64,000 bases of DNA from Owenia fusiformis. Taxonomy: Eukaryota > Annelida > Polychaeta > Sabellida > Oweniidae. A model generated the notes under the pieces. It saw nothing but the letters and a program-made list of their open reading frames with translations, searched no databases and was not told the DNA's origin. Below, piece by piece: positions 24,501 through 35,934 of this stretch. The position numbers and the translations under genes are program-made. How positions within the stretch are numbered: position 1 is the first letter of the stretch; every line of letters starts with the position of its first letter. The DNA lies in contig CAIIXF020000004.1 in the NCBI GenBank assembly GCA_903813345.2, positions 18,585,513-18,649,512 of the forward strand. Direction: 5' to 3'.

Positions 24501-25653
24501 ATAAGGGAAGACAAGATGGGCTTTATTTGTTAATCCATTAAGGCGTTCTCAGGCATTTAATTCGATATGTAGAAGAAGGATTGATCCCATTGCTAAGTAC
24601 AGCCTCCGGTGCAGTCACCCCAATTAGTAGACAAGACTATGCAACGTACACGCTCGTCCATTGTTAACTTTAAATGCAATTTTCCCATTGGACTACATGT
24701 TAACGATTGTCTCAGTGTTAATCAAATCCGTTGGTAAGAACGTTGTCGGAATATATTAGTTGTGCTTAGTATAAGTATTTCTTGTTTACAACTTACAGGA
24801 AAGCGATGACAAAGACGAACTTGGAGATGTATTGAATAATATTGTGTACTAGATCGATGTAAGATTGTTTGGAAATGCTTTTGCTTTGACATAGTTTTCT
24901 AAAAGTATGATATATTCAAGTGAGAATACAAAGCATGATTTGCATTTTCCCTCAAAAGTTTGTCATCCCTGACTAACATCCCTGTGTGTTAAAACCTTTT
25001 TTGTATTTGCATTTCCATAGCCTTCAATAAGATCATTTCCAATACCTCGAATTTTATCAGATGTTTTCCTCAAATGACAAATTTCATGGTTTTGAACCCA
25101 TTGTGAAATGAGGGCTTGGCAAAATTCAAATAACAGAATATTTGTTATAAATATTATTTTTGGTGACACTCTTTGAAGATAGATATCCCGTAAACTATTT
25201 TAAGTGGAAAATATTTTCAAAAATTCATCAAAATTGGTCATCAATTTCTACCTCAGTGTAACAGATAGGACTCGAATTAGATGTATCTAAGTGACAATGA
25301 AACCATCAATGACAAGCTAAGTTAACGAATCAAGGCAAAATATCTTTAAAATAACAGTGACGGCATATCCAATGTCAAGATGTATAGTATTTTCAAAAGG
25401 ATTCGTTTCAGGCGTTTGGCACTTGTGACTGTCGCGCTGTCGAGAAGATTTCAAAAGGTGCTGTACATAGATAGTTTATATGTGAAATATAGCAGCGAAC
25501 TAGTACTGGGACACGCTGTTTCGTAGCATGGTGGAAAAAAATACTCACAATCGTTCAAAAGATCAAATTAAATTAATACTAGAATAGTACTATCCTCCAA
25601 TGACACGTCGTATAATTTCGGTTGTACGACATGTTGAGAACCGAGATTTAAGC
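21549..25653. other. Long AT-rich interval without a recognised gene
   Basis: No frame exceeds about 68 codons and none has recognisable domains. Diverged copies of the 7.8-8.5 kb repeat family lie at about 24660-24700 and 25018-25255. I found no tRNA, no long inverted repeat and no LINE motifs in the rest. Confidence 0.5.
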
Positions 25654-26250
25654 CACTGGTCAGCCGTCACCTTCGCATCAAAGATGGCGGACGGGAAGTG
25701 TCGATTTCGATATTTTTAATTTTTATCGAATTAAACTACTTTATAGTCGACGTATAGCTTTGATATTTGAACCAAATCAGACTTATATGACATGGGAACT
25801 ATGGAATATGATAATTTGTTCATATATCATGCGTTGGCGCCACAGTTCAACGATATCTTCCACCGCTTAAGGGAAGGTAACTGGCAATGTAAGATACGGT
25901 AACGATCATGCTATTTCTCAATACACGGTAACTTGACATCATAAAACTCTCATAACATTACCGCATCACCGCATATCTGTTATCTTATCATCTGGAAAAC
26001 AAAAATCCCAGCTGCCTTCAATTAAATGCTGGAAGATATCGTTTAACAGTGGCGCCCACGCATAATATATGAAAAAATGATCATACCCAGAGTTTTCATG
26101 TTATATAAGTCGGATTTAGTTCAAATATCAAAGCATTACGTCAGCTATAAAGTAGTTTAATTCGATGAAAACTAAAAATATCGAAATCGACACTTCCCGT
26201 CTGCCATCTTTGATGCAAAGGCCGTTACCTTCGCTTGATACTGACCAGTG
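25654..26250. mobile_element. 597-bp foldback MITE with ~230-bp inverted arms
   Basis: The left arm (25654-25885) starts CACTGGTCAG. The right arm (about 26020-26250) ends CTGACCAGTG. The arms are reverse complements through TTCGCATCAAAGATGGC, TAAACTACTTTATAG, CATATATCATGCG and AACGATATCTTCCA blocks, with scattered mismatches. The ~135-bp loop contains several GGTAAC/GTTACC words. There is no coding capacity. A second copy lies at about 32850. Confidence 0.85.
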
Positions 26251-27231
26251 TAAGCAGAACTATCAATAAACGATATTTTTCAATTTAAAAATAGTAACAC
26301 ATAGTATTTGTTTTTTCTCGATTTAGAGGCGATATGTATTCACATAGCATGTACAATGTATTTACAGGTGTATATTAAATCTCCAGACAGGGTCCATGTC
26401 ATAGGTATTTCGAACAACCCATTGTGAGGATTGGTTTAACACTTACTGTAAAATTCAGGTGTTTAATTTGGTCAGAAATTTCAGTCTTTCTAATTTTCTA
26501 ATTTAAAGGATATCAACAAATGGTGCCAGTGTTTCCTCTAAAAATTTCTCACTCTTCTATTCTTATTTAGATTTGCAACGAAATTCCTCAAAAAATGATT
26601 ACATGTTTTCAAAAAGTTTGATTTTATTTGAAAGTTCAACATTTTTTCTTTGGAGTTGACTTTACGTTTGGGAGTATTTTGGACAGATGCTGTCGTCACA
26701 TAACATCTTCACATGGTTCTTTCGCCAGCTTTTGGTGCGAAGTATTGAATTCGTTTGTGGAGTTCTCGTGATCTCCCGCTTGGTAACGAGTAAAGTTAAA
26801 CACGTGACCCTTTAGCAATAGCTATAGTGCAGGTATATTTGAATCTGATGATGCTATCATAGTATATGGAATGAATCTTTATAAAAAATATTCTATATAT
26901 GCGTCGATTATAAATCAGTTCATGGAGTACATGATGAATAAATGGATAAATTCGCTCTACAAAAATCCACCATTTTGGATTTCGTTGCAGATCTTGAAAG
27001 AAAAAGAGAGCATTACTTCTTTCAAAAACCTCTGACTCACTGTCTCTGGCAGAATCGTATCAACGTCATGGCCTAAATCTCATTAATACACAATTGGTGC
27101 TGTAGCAAAATTGGGAGAATTTGATTATATGTTCTTGATACTTAATTTCCATAGCACCTATTTCATCATGTCATCGCTAATGATTTCCCCGTGATTTTTC
27201 CTGTCAGCTCTGATAGGATGGTCGAATGCAC
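26251..27231. other. Downstream flank of the GPCR gene, nothing else recognised
   Basis: There are no ORFs of note. For the minus-strand receptor gene this is the 3' side. I did not find a convincing minus-strand AATAAA close to the stop codon. Confidence 0.4.
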
Positions 27232-28341
27232 CTATACCTCAGTCTGTTCCGTGGTCACTCCATTGTGAGAGTGAAATGTATTTGTAGGTGCATTAATGTA
27301 CTCTTGCGGGATACACGGAAATGTACGTCTATATGCCAAACGGATGTCTTTAGTGCGCAAACTGTAAATAATCGGATCGGACATAAAATTAAAATACGGC
27401 AAGTAGCATATAAAGTTATGGTATGCTGCGATAAGTGCTTCGTTATACTGTGCGAATCGTACTATCTTTACGATGGCATAAGGCATACTCGACACAACTA
27501 AAGTCGACATGAGAATGACAGTCGTGATGAACGCCCCATAGTTGTCACGCGCTTGGTTCCTTGACACGGCGCTTGCGCGTCTTTGAAGCAAACGTTTAGA
27601 TACCGTGCTATACAACGAGATAACACAAAGGAATATAATAATCACAACAGCTGGCCAGACATAGTTCCAGTATTTAAATTCCAAGTTCGTCTGCAGGTTT
27701 TGCTTTATTATACTCAGTCCAAATATTCCCGGAATAGCCACAATACCCGAACCAATCCATGATATCCCCATGCATTCACACACTCGCACTTTAGTAAATA
27801 GTACGTTGTACTTCATCGGAAATTTGATAGCGATGAAACGCATGATTGCGAAAATAAGTAACGTAAGTGAAGCTTCTATGTAGAAGAAAGCAAAGCCTGT
27901 GTATCCAATGACCACTACGTCATTATAGTGGCCCCAATTGCTGATAACGTCCCAATGAAGGCCAGCTCTAAATACAGTCTCTAAATACGTGGACAAGGTT
28001 CCCAATAGATCTGCTATAGATAAATTGATGAATAGCAAATGATTGACACTCATAGTTCCAGGTATGTTGTATATTGTTACTATGGCAATAACGTTGGCTG
28101 CGACCGATGAAGCACAAAGTAAACTTGATATGATTGTGAACGGTATCACCTCCTCATCTGTTTCCATCTTCAAAGGAATAATTTGTCTGTGGCTTTCGTT
28201 AATAACACGGAATGTGTTGTTTATAACGTAAGAGGCGTCTATATGGGTCGAACCATTCATATTTACCATCATTTTTGAATGTACTTTCAATACTTCCACC
28301 AAAATCAGTAATGCGAAGACAGCCACGCGTCCTGAACTCAT
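27232..28341 (-). CDS. Intronless class A GPCR, MECA-like (melanocortin/EDG/cannabinoid group) orphan
   Basis: The frame encodes 369 residues from the ATG at 28341. An in-frame TTG ten codons upstream is not a likely start, and this ATG begins a good signal peptide (residues 1-22). The extracellular N-terminus has three N-glycosylation sequons (N29, N41, N48). Seven membrane segments lie near 65-92, 99-124, 142-170, 188-210, 228-250, 268-296 and 306-328. Class A marks include N83, LSIAD with D111, R168, W195, P287 and DPIIY (322-326), followed by a helix-8 segment and Cys343. DRY is MRF (167-169), CWxP is SSMP (284-287), the TM3 cysteine and its loop partner are absent, and TM5 lacks its central proline. 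Missing TM3 Cys and TM5 Pro are MECA-group traits, and DPIIYSLRTKDIRLAYRR resembles MC/cannabinoid tails. The ligand is unknown. Confidence 0.9.
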   Translation of the reverse strand: MSSGRVAVFALLILVEVLKVHSKMMVNMNGSTHIDASYVINNTFRVINESHRQIIPLKMETDEEVIPFTIISSLLCASSVAANVIAIVTIYNIPGTMSVNHLLFINLSIADLLGTLSTYLETVFRAGLHWDVISNWGHYNDVVVIGYTGFAFFYIEASLTLLIFAIMRFIAIKFPMKYNVLFTKVRVCECMGISWIGSGIVAIPGIFGLSIIKQNLQTNLEFKYWNYVWPAVVIIIFLCVISLYSTVSKRLLQRRASAVSRNQARDNYGAFITTVILMSTLVVSSMPYAIVKIVRFAQYNEALIAAYHNFICYLPYFNFMSDPIIYSLRTKDIRLAYRRTFPCIPQEYINAPTNTFHSHNGVTTEQTEV

Positions 28342-29039
28342 GCTTCTAGGGTTCAAAGATGTCAAAGTCAATAAAGAGTCTAGAGAATGATATTTTAATG
28401 CGGCGACTGGCAGTTTAATCTCTTTTATTGTCTAAGAATGTTCTCTTGTTTTCAGATAAGATGTCTTGACTTGTTTGATCATATTGAATCTCTGTTGATC
28501 GAAACTGAACGAGTCACAATGGGCACTGGTAACAGTTACTCAACACGCCACGGGTCCAGTTGAAATATTCCAGTATATAAGGACGAGCCTTGCTCCCTTT
28601 ACAACAACACAATTTCACATACAGCTGTTCAACTTAACTCGCAAAACGAATCAGTAAATCCAGATTTTTGAATAGGGTTCTTAATCATTCCCGTCGCATT
28701 TTCTACTGTCAAATGCTAATCAAAAATTATAAAGTTGATGAGCTCACGTTTCGACGGGCTGATATGTTGTTTCCTCAGTCACATCCCAACTTCCTACATG
28801 ACTCTGGTGGATGAATGGACTACAATCGATTCTAGATGATCATAGTCGGCTAGCGCTCAGATTATAACCATCTTGGGAACCAAATCGTTTACAGAACCTG
28901 GTCGATGCGTCTTCTTTAATCTCCAATAGTTTAATCGATAAAGCTGAAAATACATTAAATAAGTAAATATAAAAGTGTGCTATCATGATTCTTAATAATA
29001 CTTGAAGAGGAGTAGGGAACCCTGTATTTTACCTAGGAA
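28342..29039. other. Upstream region of the GPCR
   Basis: No gene is seen. A TATATAA word at 28574-28580 lies about 235 bp upstream of the receptor ATG and is the only TATA-like candidate. Because TATATA is self-complementary it could serve either strand. Confidence 0.4.
28574..28580 (-). promoter_or_regulatory. TATA-like word upstream of the GPCR
   Basis: CAGTATATAAGG on the plus strand reads CCTTATATACTG on the minus strand. If used for the receptor gene, transcription would start near 28545 and leave a ~200-nt 5' UTR without an intron. There is no further support in the sequence. Confidence 0.2.
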
Positions 29040-30010
29040 ATAATAGCATAAATATTGTTAACTCTTACCTATAAACATGTTGGAGTGACATTAAATACAG
29101 ATGTAACTCGGAAAACTGATACTGTAAATAAGAAGATAAGTGAGGGAAGAAATCCTTTTTTGCCCTCTGTGGAGTGAGATGTGAAAAGAGTATTTTAGAT
29201 CCCCTTTGTATTATCAAAATTATTCTGGGCAGTTGCAGTCCCAAAAATGCTCTATGGCTGTGAGGTGTTGTATTTTAAACAAGCTGAGCTTGATTTGTTA
29301 AATGATGCACAAAGGCAAATAGCAAAAAGAATTCAGAAATATTCAGATATTTCTAGTTTGGGTTGTTTAGGATGGTTAGAACACAGTGCTTTTATAGATC
29401 TTCGTGAAATGTACTTCTTTAGGTTAATTGTAATGCTTAATCCATGTTCAATCTGCAGAAAACTGTTTTCCTGACTATGCATGCAATCAAAGATAATATA
29501 ACGGGGTAATTATGAACAGGAGTATTGTGTTACAAACCTTTATCAAGTATAAGTTGAATTATATGATAATTAATGTTATTGAACAAAACATCATCCCTTC
29601 AAAGGAAATATGGAAAAAGAAAATTTAAACTACCGTATGCGTATGTAATGCATATAAGCTATAGTAATTGAAAGATGGAAAATACTACTTATGTTAAGTC
29701 ACAAACTTAATGTTTTTAGAATTGTATTTACCCAATCCAATGTTATAAGGGAAGATACTAGGAAATTTACTCTTTGGTATAAATGATGAAATGGATTATA
29801 CCATTCAGTTCCATAGCTGCAAAATGATATGCAATATATATAACTATAGAAATGTAAAATTGAAGGAACTAAATTAATTCAAGTCAATAGATAAATGTAG
29901 CATTGTGTAAATAATACTGTTTAATACTCTGTCCTTTGTAACGTAAATCTGTTGTAAAAAGAAAGTATTGTCACCAAATTGGTGGTTGAATAAATATACA
30001 AATACAAATA
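29040..30010 (+). mobile_element. 5'-truncated, decayed LINE (RT C-terminal region plus 3' UTR)
   Basis: From about 29070 one frame reads GVTLNTDVTRKTDTVNKKIS then EGRNPFFALCGV, the usual '..T..IN..I..GR..FFAL' block that follows LINE RT. After a frameshift, 29247-29474 reads MLYGCEVLYF, LNDAQRQIAKRIQ and LGCLGWLEHSAFIDLREMYF, the downstream LYGCE...Q...LGWL block. About 500 bp of AT-rich 3' UTR ends near 30000 at GGTTGAATAAATATACAAATACAAATA, a tail-like repeat. The plus-strand orientation points away from the GPCR. It is non-functional. Confidence 0.75.
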
Positions 30011-30249
30011 AGTATATTCCTTAGAACACTAAACTCTTTGAACCTAAAATTAATTCTTTTTACATGGCTTATCGAATCTAGTTAAGGAAGAAAATAACAC
30101 CAACCAGCTGGTTATTTTTGTTGATTCAGGAAAACAATGACTTAAAATGTTGATATCTGTAAAAACTATATGATAAACAAAAATCAAATTCATTCGGTTT
30201 TCTAATTATTTAACTTTGTGACATAATATGAATTTTATCCCACAGATTT

Positions 30250-31034
30250 CTCTCTCCAAATGATAACTGCAAGTCCTGGACACATAGCTTCATTCTTAAC
30301 ACATTCTTCTTTCCCAATGGCAATGCAAGCCAACCCTGGGGCACAAAGCTAAATTCTTAACACATATTTCTTTCCCCAATGGCGATGCAAGCCAGCCCTG
30401 GGACACAAAGCTATATTTTTAACACATATTTCTTTCCCAATGACAATGCAAGCCAGCCCTGGGACACAAAGCTATATTTTTAACACATATTTCTTTCCCC
30501 AATGGTAATGCAAGCCAACCCTGGGGCACAAAGCTAAATTCTTAACACATATTTCTTTCCCAATGACAATGCAAGCCAGCCATGGGACACAAAGCTATAT
30601 TTTTAACACATATTTCTTTCCCCAATGGTAATGCAAGCCAGCCATGGGACACAAAGCAATATTCTTAACACATATTTCTTTCCCCAATGGTAATGCAAGC
30701 CAGCCATGGGACACAAAGCTATATTCTTAACACATATTTCTTTACCAATGGTAATGCAAGCCAGCCATGGGACACAAAGCTATATTCTTAACACATATTG
30801 CTTTCCCAATGGTAATACAAGCCAACCCTGGGACACAAAGCTATATTCTTAACACATTCTTCTTTCCCAATGGCAATGCAAGCCAGCCCTGGGACATAAA
30901 GCTATATTCTTAACACATATTGCTTTCCCAATGGTAGTGCAAGCCAGCCATGGGACACAAAGCTATATTCTTAACACACATTTCATTCCCAATGATAATG
31001 CAAGCCCTGGGGCACATAGTTTCACAATTAACGC
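30250..31034 (+). repeat. ~60-bp minisatellite, about 13 copies
   Basis: The unit AATGGCAATGCAAGCCAGCC followed by CTGGGACACAAAGCTATATT and CTTAACACATATTTCTTTCCC repeats from about 30250 to 31034, with units of 59-61 bp. Both end units are more diverged (GATAACTGCAAGTCCTGGAC at the start), as is normal for minisatellite edges. There is no open frame and no coding sign. Confidence 0.93.
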
Positions 31035-31245
31035 ATACTTTTATGATATTTTAAACGAAGGATTTGAGTTATGACATTTCAAATGAACTTCATAAATGTC
31101 AGATATTATTCATATCGTTAATGTTACATCGATACTATATCAGGGCAATCGAACTAAACTAGCCTTTGGAATATTACGATTTATCGTATGATCTGTAAAA
31201 TGAAGCCCTCGGATGGATTGGTTAGTTCTTGTGCTGTACCAATCT

Positions 31246-31332
31246 GTATTGCTTCTGAGATTGTCCCCATTGATCATCTCCAAAGCAATATAGAAAATAC
31301 TGGTGCGGAAGGGACAATCTCAGTAGCAATAC
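31246..31332. repeat. Hairpin, 22-bp arms, one mismatch
   Basis: GTATTGCTTCTGAGATTGTC plus CC (31246-31267) pairs with 31311-31332, with one mismatch over 22 bp and a 43-nt loop. Confidence 0.8.
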
Positions 31333-32036
31333 GAAGAATTCAGAATATTCTGCTCTCGATTTTCTGTATTGGCACTCGACTTTGTCTCGTTCCGATACAG
31401 AATTTCTTGTGCAGAATATATCCTGTATTGCACTTAAAATCATTTAATAACTTATAATATTTTCGATTGATATTCACAATATAATTTAACCCGCTCTTGT
31501 CCAGGTAGGACTTTTAAGTGTTGTTATCGCTTACGAGGACATTAGCAGTGGTAGTAAAGAAATTGTATATGTCAACCATTAGTACCATACCTCATACGTT
31601 TGTTGTCTAATTCGAATTAAATAACATATAATATATATGTTTTCATGCATGAATTATTTGAATATAATCAATCCCCAACAGTTCAATTTGCTTGCAGTAA
31701 ATCAAATGTATACTTTAGTCAGTCAGTGAATAATTTCATTAAACACTAATAAGATGTGATATACAACAAATATACTCACACATAGCTAGGCAAGGTGTGT
31801 CCGATTCAAGCCAATCCGAACAGAGTATTCACATAATGAACAGTGTGTGAAATATCAATAACACATGCAAGGTCACTCTTTAAACAGTTGTCATGGTGAT
31901 GAATAGATTTTTCACATTTGATTTGATGACTTGCCAACTTGACCCTTGCAAAAAATCCATTGAACATAAGTTGTCTTCGTGATTTCGTTCCTTTTATATG
32001 ATTTTATAGAAAAAATGTGCAATGCGTGAAAAGAAT

Positions 32037-32176
32037 TTAAGCTCAAGACTCAATGCATTGTAGCTGCTTCATTCCATCCAGGCGTTGTTTCCTAAACTTA
32101 CGCTGTCATGCAAATGTTTGGAGGCAACACTTTCATGGTATGATTCAGCATACAATGCATTGAGTTTTGGGCTTAA
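32037..32176. repeat. Inverted repeat / small MITE candidate
   Basis: The ~30-bp block TTAAGCTCAAGACTCAATGC then ATTGTAGCTG (32037-32066) is mirrored at 32146-32176 with few mismatches. The centre is ~80 bp. TTAA is present at both outer ends, which would fit a TTAA target duplication. Confidence 0.6.
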
Positions 32177-32849
32177 ATCCTTAAAGGAATAAAGACCGAG
32201 ATTTATGGCGCATTCGAACATGACTGTGTTCACGCCTTCTACAAACTGTGAACAAAGCCAATAATTCAGCCGGTATTTATTCGTAGATACAATACCTGGT
32301 CTGTACTAAGTGTCTCGTTCAGTGCTTAACGCTAAACCGGAAGTAAAAAGTGAAATGACGAATTTGCAAAATCTTTGATGAGTTTTCATGTTCTAATCGT
32401 AAAATAGACCTCAGATTATCATTACAGCAGTACAGAAAACGTTTGTGCCTAGCCCTGCAGTATTCATTTGTCGATATAATACCTGCTCTTCGGTCTATAT
32501 TTTTTCTTAATTATACATGTATGGCCAAAAAATGTAAAATAGTAAATATGTTCATTGTTAAAGACCGAAATAGCGTGTAGCATATCATCGCGCATCATAT
32601 TAGAATAATATATATATATCATCTAAAAAAATACAATATTTCCATCAGATTTACTAACCTGAAATGTTACTTCGATGTCATCCATGAGAAATACATATAT
32701 TGTTAAGTATGAGCAAAATTAATTCCTGACTAATCAATGCATACATGTTACACTTGATTTACCACATTGCATTGAGTCATTAAGTTATTGATTGCATTCA
32801 TATGAAACTTTATATCAAATAAAACATATTTTTAGGACTTCCTAAAGTC

Positions 32850-33355
32850 AATGGTCAGTAGCATGCGAAGGTTACAGCAGTAATCTCAACATCAAAAGAT
32901 GTCAGACGGTAAGTGTCGATTTTCATATTTTTAGTTTTCATCGAATTAAACTACGTTATTGTTGACGCATTGCTTTGATATTTGAACTATATCAGGCGCA
33001 TGTTACATGAAAACTCTGGAGTATGATCATTTGTTCATATATCATGCGCAAGCACCACAGTTCAATGATATCTTCCACCGCTCAAGGGAAGGTAGCTGAG
33101 ATTTTGGTTTTACAGATAATTTGATAACTGATATGCAGTGATGTGGTAACATTATCAGAGTTTATAATGGAGAGCTACAGGTAAGATGTACAGTTACCGC
33201 GTATTGAAAACTGACATGACCGTAACCGTATCATACATTTCCAGTTACCTTCTCTATTTAAGCGGTGGAATATATCGTAGAACTAATGGCACCCATGCAA
33301 ACTCCAGAGTTCCCATTTCACATAAGCCTGATTTTGTTCAAACATCAAAGCATAA
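32850..33355. mobile_element. Second copy of the CACTGGTCAG foldback MITE, right arm truncated
   Basis: It follows the 25654-26250 copy from the TGGTCAG end through the left arm (AAACTACGTTATTG, CATATATCATGCGC, CGATATCTTCCACCG types), the loop and part of the right arm up to CAAACATCAAAGCAT at about 33350. The match then stops at the edge of the next element. The missing piece was not found on the far side of that element. Confidence 0.75.
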
Positions 33356-33360
33356 CCCCC

Positions 33361-33995
33361 CTATCACACCAAACTAGTTCTTACCCGTTCTCGCCAGTCC
33401 TACGAAAAAGTCGTAAAACGGGCTCAATCTGGCTGTGGTCGGGAAATATGTCTACTTATATGTCTAATAATTACCCACTTTCGTTCATAAACAGTCTTCA
33501 ATACGTCCATCTCATTCGTAGTTCGTTCAGGTTCGCAGTTCGTTCAAGTCGCACCAGGTCGGTGTGCAACGTCGTTTAACGCGTCCCTTAGTCTAGAAGG
33601 TCACCATGACCTGATTACAGAACGGTATGGTCGCCATCGAATTTTGAATCGATTCAAAATTCTAAAATCACCTTCCCGTCTGAGAACGTTCATGAAGTTC
33701 GTAAATTGACCTTAGAAAGTTGCAGCTACGTTCATCCCGTTCGCACACAGTTTAAAACCAGTTTTGAAGAACGCGGTGGCAACTTGTTTGGTGTGATAGC
33801 TATATTTTTGCTAACTCGTTCATAAGCAGTCTTAAAAACGTTCTTAATCAGTTTAAACCCGTTTGCAATTAGTTCTACCTCGTTCTCAATACGTCCTCAG
33901 ACAGTTCAACTCGTTGTTAAAACGTCCCCAGTAGGATTGAAGTACGACGGTTCCGTTCGTAGTACGTCCAGCTCGTCGTTAGTACGTTGTCACTC
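33361..33995. mobile_element. TIR element rich in CGTTC/CGTCC words; copy A
   Basis: CTATCACACCAAACTAGTTC at 33361 and its inverted form ending GTTTGGTGTGATAG at 33799 define a 439-bp core. Shared sequence with copy B (42960-43467, inverted) continues past the core to at least 33880. It contains a perfect 24-bp palindrome centred on ATCGAT at about 33641-33664, and CGTTC occurs about a dozen times. CpG is far denser than in the surroundings. The ORFs at 33186-33579 are by-products. Confidence 0.75.
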
Positions 33996-34069
33996 GTTCT
34001 AGTAGAGATTTTACATTTTGGCATGCCAACCTAAGGTCCTTACCATGGCATGGGTGCACTAAGGTCCTA

Positions 34070-34432
34070 TCACTTTTGGAAGAGTTTATTTTCATTCAAA
34101 AGGTAGTATAGGAGTCGATACACTTTATAAGCACAACATTTGAATACACACTCAGTGGAGTCAGTTACTTGAATAAAACCTAGACATTGCAAATCTATAT
34201 AGTAATGTATTAGTATAGTATATAATTTATCAATTGTGCAAAAGACCCCATGCAGAACAGTTCTAGTGATAAAGACAATCTTCCCATTACAAACCAAAGG
34301 CTTTTATAAATTACCAAAATGCCCAAAAAATCACTATGGATTTTTCTATTATTGCAGACATTTATGGTTAGTTTATTGACTAAATTTCACAAACAGGCAC
34401 AATTCTAAAAAATCTTACTTGGAAATACAAAT
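34070..34432. other. Interval without recognised feature
   Basis: A 75-codon minus frame (34070-34297) has no recognisable domain. Nothing else was seen. Confidence 0.3.
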
Positions 34433-35186
34433 TAAGGTGCTATGGAAGTTAACAGGAAATGACAAAACAAAAAATGTCAAAACCATGCTGGATTTTGAAA
34501 AAAAATTGAATCAAGATAACAGAGTTCTGTTTGGACCTCCAGTCAGTTTAACTAGTTCAACATATTAACATGACCGGGAACACAAGGAAAATGGTCAGAA
34601 TGACCATAAACATGATGAAATAACCTTTTCAGCCCTCTGAAAATGTGACTGAAAAATAGCTAAGAGTAGGTGCTCAGGAAGGTCACTGAACAGAATCTTT
34701 CGACTTTTTCAGAACACGTGCCCAATATATTACTCTAAATGATACAATTTTAAAAGATTTCATATCATTCTCAGAAAAAGAAAAAAATGAAAAAAAATGA
34801 ATTTAAAATCGATCTATTTTCCTTTTAACTACAGCCATTATTGTTTCAGACAATTTTTAAAAATTTCAAAGATTGTATCATTTAGAGCAACATATTAGAC
34901 ACATTTTCTGAAAAAATCAAGAGATTCTGTTCATTGACCTTCCTGAGCACCTACTTTTAGCTATTTTTCAGTCACATTTTCAGAGGGCTGAAAAGGTTAT
35001 TTCATCATGTTTATGGTCATTCTGACCATTTTCCTTGTGTTCCCGGTCATGTTAATATGTTGAACTAGTTAAACTGACTGGAGGTCCAAACAGAACTCTG
35101 TTATCTTGGTTCAAAAAAATTTCAGAATCCAGCATGGTTTTGACATTTTTGGTTTTGTCATTTCTGTTAACTTCCATAGCACCTTA
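34433..35186. mobile_element. Near-perfect 754-bp foldback element, ~340-bp arms
   Basis: AAGGTGCTATGGAAGTTAAC at the left end (34433) is mirrored at the right end (to 35186). Pairing continues inward through GACATTTTTxGTTTTGTCA, AACAGAGTTCTGTTTGGACC, AACATGACCGGGAACACAAG and CAGCCCTCTGAAAATGTGAC to about 34770/34850, leaving a loop of roughly 80 bp. Both outer edges read TTAA (TTAAGGTGC and GCACCTTAA), so a TTAA or TA duplication is possible. A more decayed relative lies at about 35935-36215. Confidence 0.9.
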
Positions 35187-35214
35187 AATTACAAATTAAA
35201 ATGTGTTGCATGAA

Positions 35215-35930
35215 ACACATTGATGAAATTGTTCATACAAACTGGAGAAAGTATATAATTTGGGTTCCCCACTTTTAATGAACACATATTTTGTACCTTC
35301 TCCTGCATGTATGAACAAATATTTTGTGTCCATTCTCCAACATGCATAAGCAAATGATTTGTACTTTCTCCATTGTGCATGAACCAAAACGTTGTTCATT
35401 CTCTTCCGTGTTTTCAGTATTTTGTTAATTAATCAATGTGTCAGAACTAATAAAATGTACCTTAACCAGTGAGTATGAACGAATTTAATGTACTACAATA
35501 TCTATAATGTGTATGAAGAGACATTACGCTCTTTCTCCAGTATGGACATGTATATGAACCAACACGCCTGTGTATATACTTTATCCAGTATGTATGAACA
35601 AATATCATGTACTCCATTGTTTATGAACACACATTTTGTATGAACAAATACTATGTACTTTCTCCAGTGAGTATGAACGTACAGAGTATTGGTTAAATAA
35701 CTAGTGAAAGTACATAATATTTGCTCATACACACTGGAGAAAGTACATGATATTTGTCAATACACACAGTTAAAATTTATTGTTTCATATATACACTGGA
35801 AAAATATAAATAGTAGTCCATACACACATACACAGAAAGTAAATAAAACAATAAAATATTGGTTTAGGCACATGGGAAATTAACCTAGTTTCGATTCATA
35901 CATACTGGAGAAAGTATACACAGAGGAGTG
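35215..35930 (-). repeat. Degenerate minisatellite, ~34-bp period
   Basis: Words such as ATGAACAAATATTTTGTACT and TTCTCCAGTGTGT recur many times, at first in one orientation and then, after about 35700, mainly as the complement (CATACACACTGGAGAAAGTA). Several minus-strand frames (35189-35399, 35502-35732) read through it as repetitive peptides and are not supported as genes. Confidence 0.65.
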
Positions 35931-35934
35931 TGAC

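Larger units (their letters stand above)
31035..32849. other. AT-rich interval with two hairpins, no gene
   Basis: The 89-codon frame at 31188-31457 runs through the hairpin at 31246-31332 and is not convincing. A second inverted repeat is at 32037-32176. Nothing else stands out. Confidence 0.4.

Noticed and set aside
28043-28231. 62-residue plus-strand frame opposite the GPCR
   Set aside because: It is antisense to transmembrane segments 1-2 of the receptor and is a shadow frame.
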